The position numbers and the translations under genes were made by a program. From Hungateiclostridiaceae bacterium UBA1305 (GTDB taxonomy: Bacteria; Bacillota; Clostridia; Acetivibrionales; DTU013), in NCBI GenBank assembly GCA_002307275.1, contig DBTX01000081.1, forward strand, positions 1 through 64,000: DNA of 64,000 nucleotides. The letters run 5' to 3'. Shown piece by piece: positions 63,901 to 64,000 of this stretch. Position 1 is the first letter of the stretch, and each line of letters starts with the position of its first letter. The notes below the pieces were generated by a model. The model was not told where the DNA came from. It ran no database searches and worked only from the letters and a program-made list of their open reading frames with translations.

Positions 63901-64000
63901 ATGTCAAAAGAGTTGATTTTCTTAGTAGAAGATGAAGTCCATATACAGCAACTGGTAAAATACAATCTCGAAGCGAATGGATACAGAGTGCTTACATTCG
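63901..64000 (+). CDS. phoP: Response regulator (probable PhoP/PhoB), cut by window end
   Basis: The first 33 residues start MSKELIFLVEDEVHIQQLV, a receiver domain with the acidic Glu-Asp pair. GATGGAGG precedes the ATG, 14 bp after phoU. Its place after phoU makes it the likely activator that binds the Pho boxes of this window; the phosphorylation site and the DNA-binding half lie beyond the end. Confidence 0.8.
   Translation, partial: MSKELIFLVEDEVHIQQLVKYNLEANGYRVLTF

Noticed and set aside
1..64000. CRISPR array, rRNA, tRNA, intact insertion sequence or prophage
   Set aside because: I found no regularly spaced repeats, no rRNA-like sequence, no cloverleaf with a CCA end, and no complete transposase or phage structural gene.

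Overview
The window looks like chromosome from an anaerobic, low-to-mid GC Gram-positive of the class Clostridia. The signs are strong AGGAGG-type ribosome binding sites, sigma-A promoters of TTGNNN-N17-TATAAT form, a ferredoxin-fused electron-transfer flavoprotein alpha subunit, S-layer homology domains, lipoprotein signal peptides and Bacillus-like Pho boxes. I cannot name the genus. I see no rRNA, tRNA, CRISPR array or intact prophage.

The first half (1-30 kb) is mixed. It holds an acyl-CoA dehydrogenase/EtfB/EtfA operon, a CDF metal transporter behind a structured leader, an L-fucose isomerase-like protein, a PAS-GGDEF diguanylate cyclase, and a response regulator/kinase/MacB-type ABC module on the minus strand. 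It continues with arginase, acyl-CoA synthetase, a DEAD-box helicase, a YtrA-type GntR regulator with its ABC transporter, rhamnulokinase, a family 1 glycosidase, a chemoreceptor, KDPG aldolase, a scar of a lost mobile element, an S-layer M15 peptidase and phosphofructokinase. Several intergenic repeats lie here: a two-copy structured element, a duplicated ~100-bp block, and a duplicated gene end.

The second half (30-64 kb) is a phosphate-economy island. It carries polyphosphate kinase, two exopolyphosphatase/HD proteins, a glycosyltransferase plus UDP-glucose dehydrogenase (probable phosphorus-free glycolipid synthesis), a zinc phospholipase C-like protein, alkaline phosphatase, a GntR/UTRA regulator and phosphonate uptake (phnDCEE). 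These are followed by the C-P lyase genes phnGHIJKML, a hexapeptide acetyltransferase, a 2H-phosphoesterase-like protein, an inositol-phosphatase-like protein, a tiny zinc-ribbon protein, a second chemoreceptor, and pstS-pstB-phoU-phoP (the last cut by the window end).

The island is tied together by a promoter pattern I can read directly. Three or four 11-bp direct repeats beginning TTAACA, TTTACA or TTAATC are followed, exactly 4 bp later, by a -10 hexamer. Seven promoters fit this exactly, and two more (phoA and phnD) fit with a 10-bp gap. It matches the known PhoP box of Firmicutes and places a chemoreceptor, a lysine/alanine-rich protein, a 62-residue zinc ribbon and a lipid-remodelling set in one probable Pho regulon.

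Two things are missing where expected. There is no phnN or phnP in the C-P lyase operon, although a 2H phosphoesterase and an IMPase-like phosphatase sit in their place. There is also no pstC or pstA between pstS and pstB.
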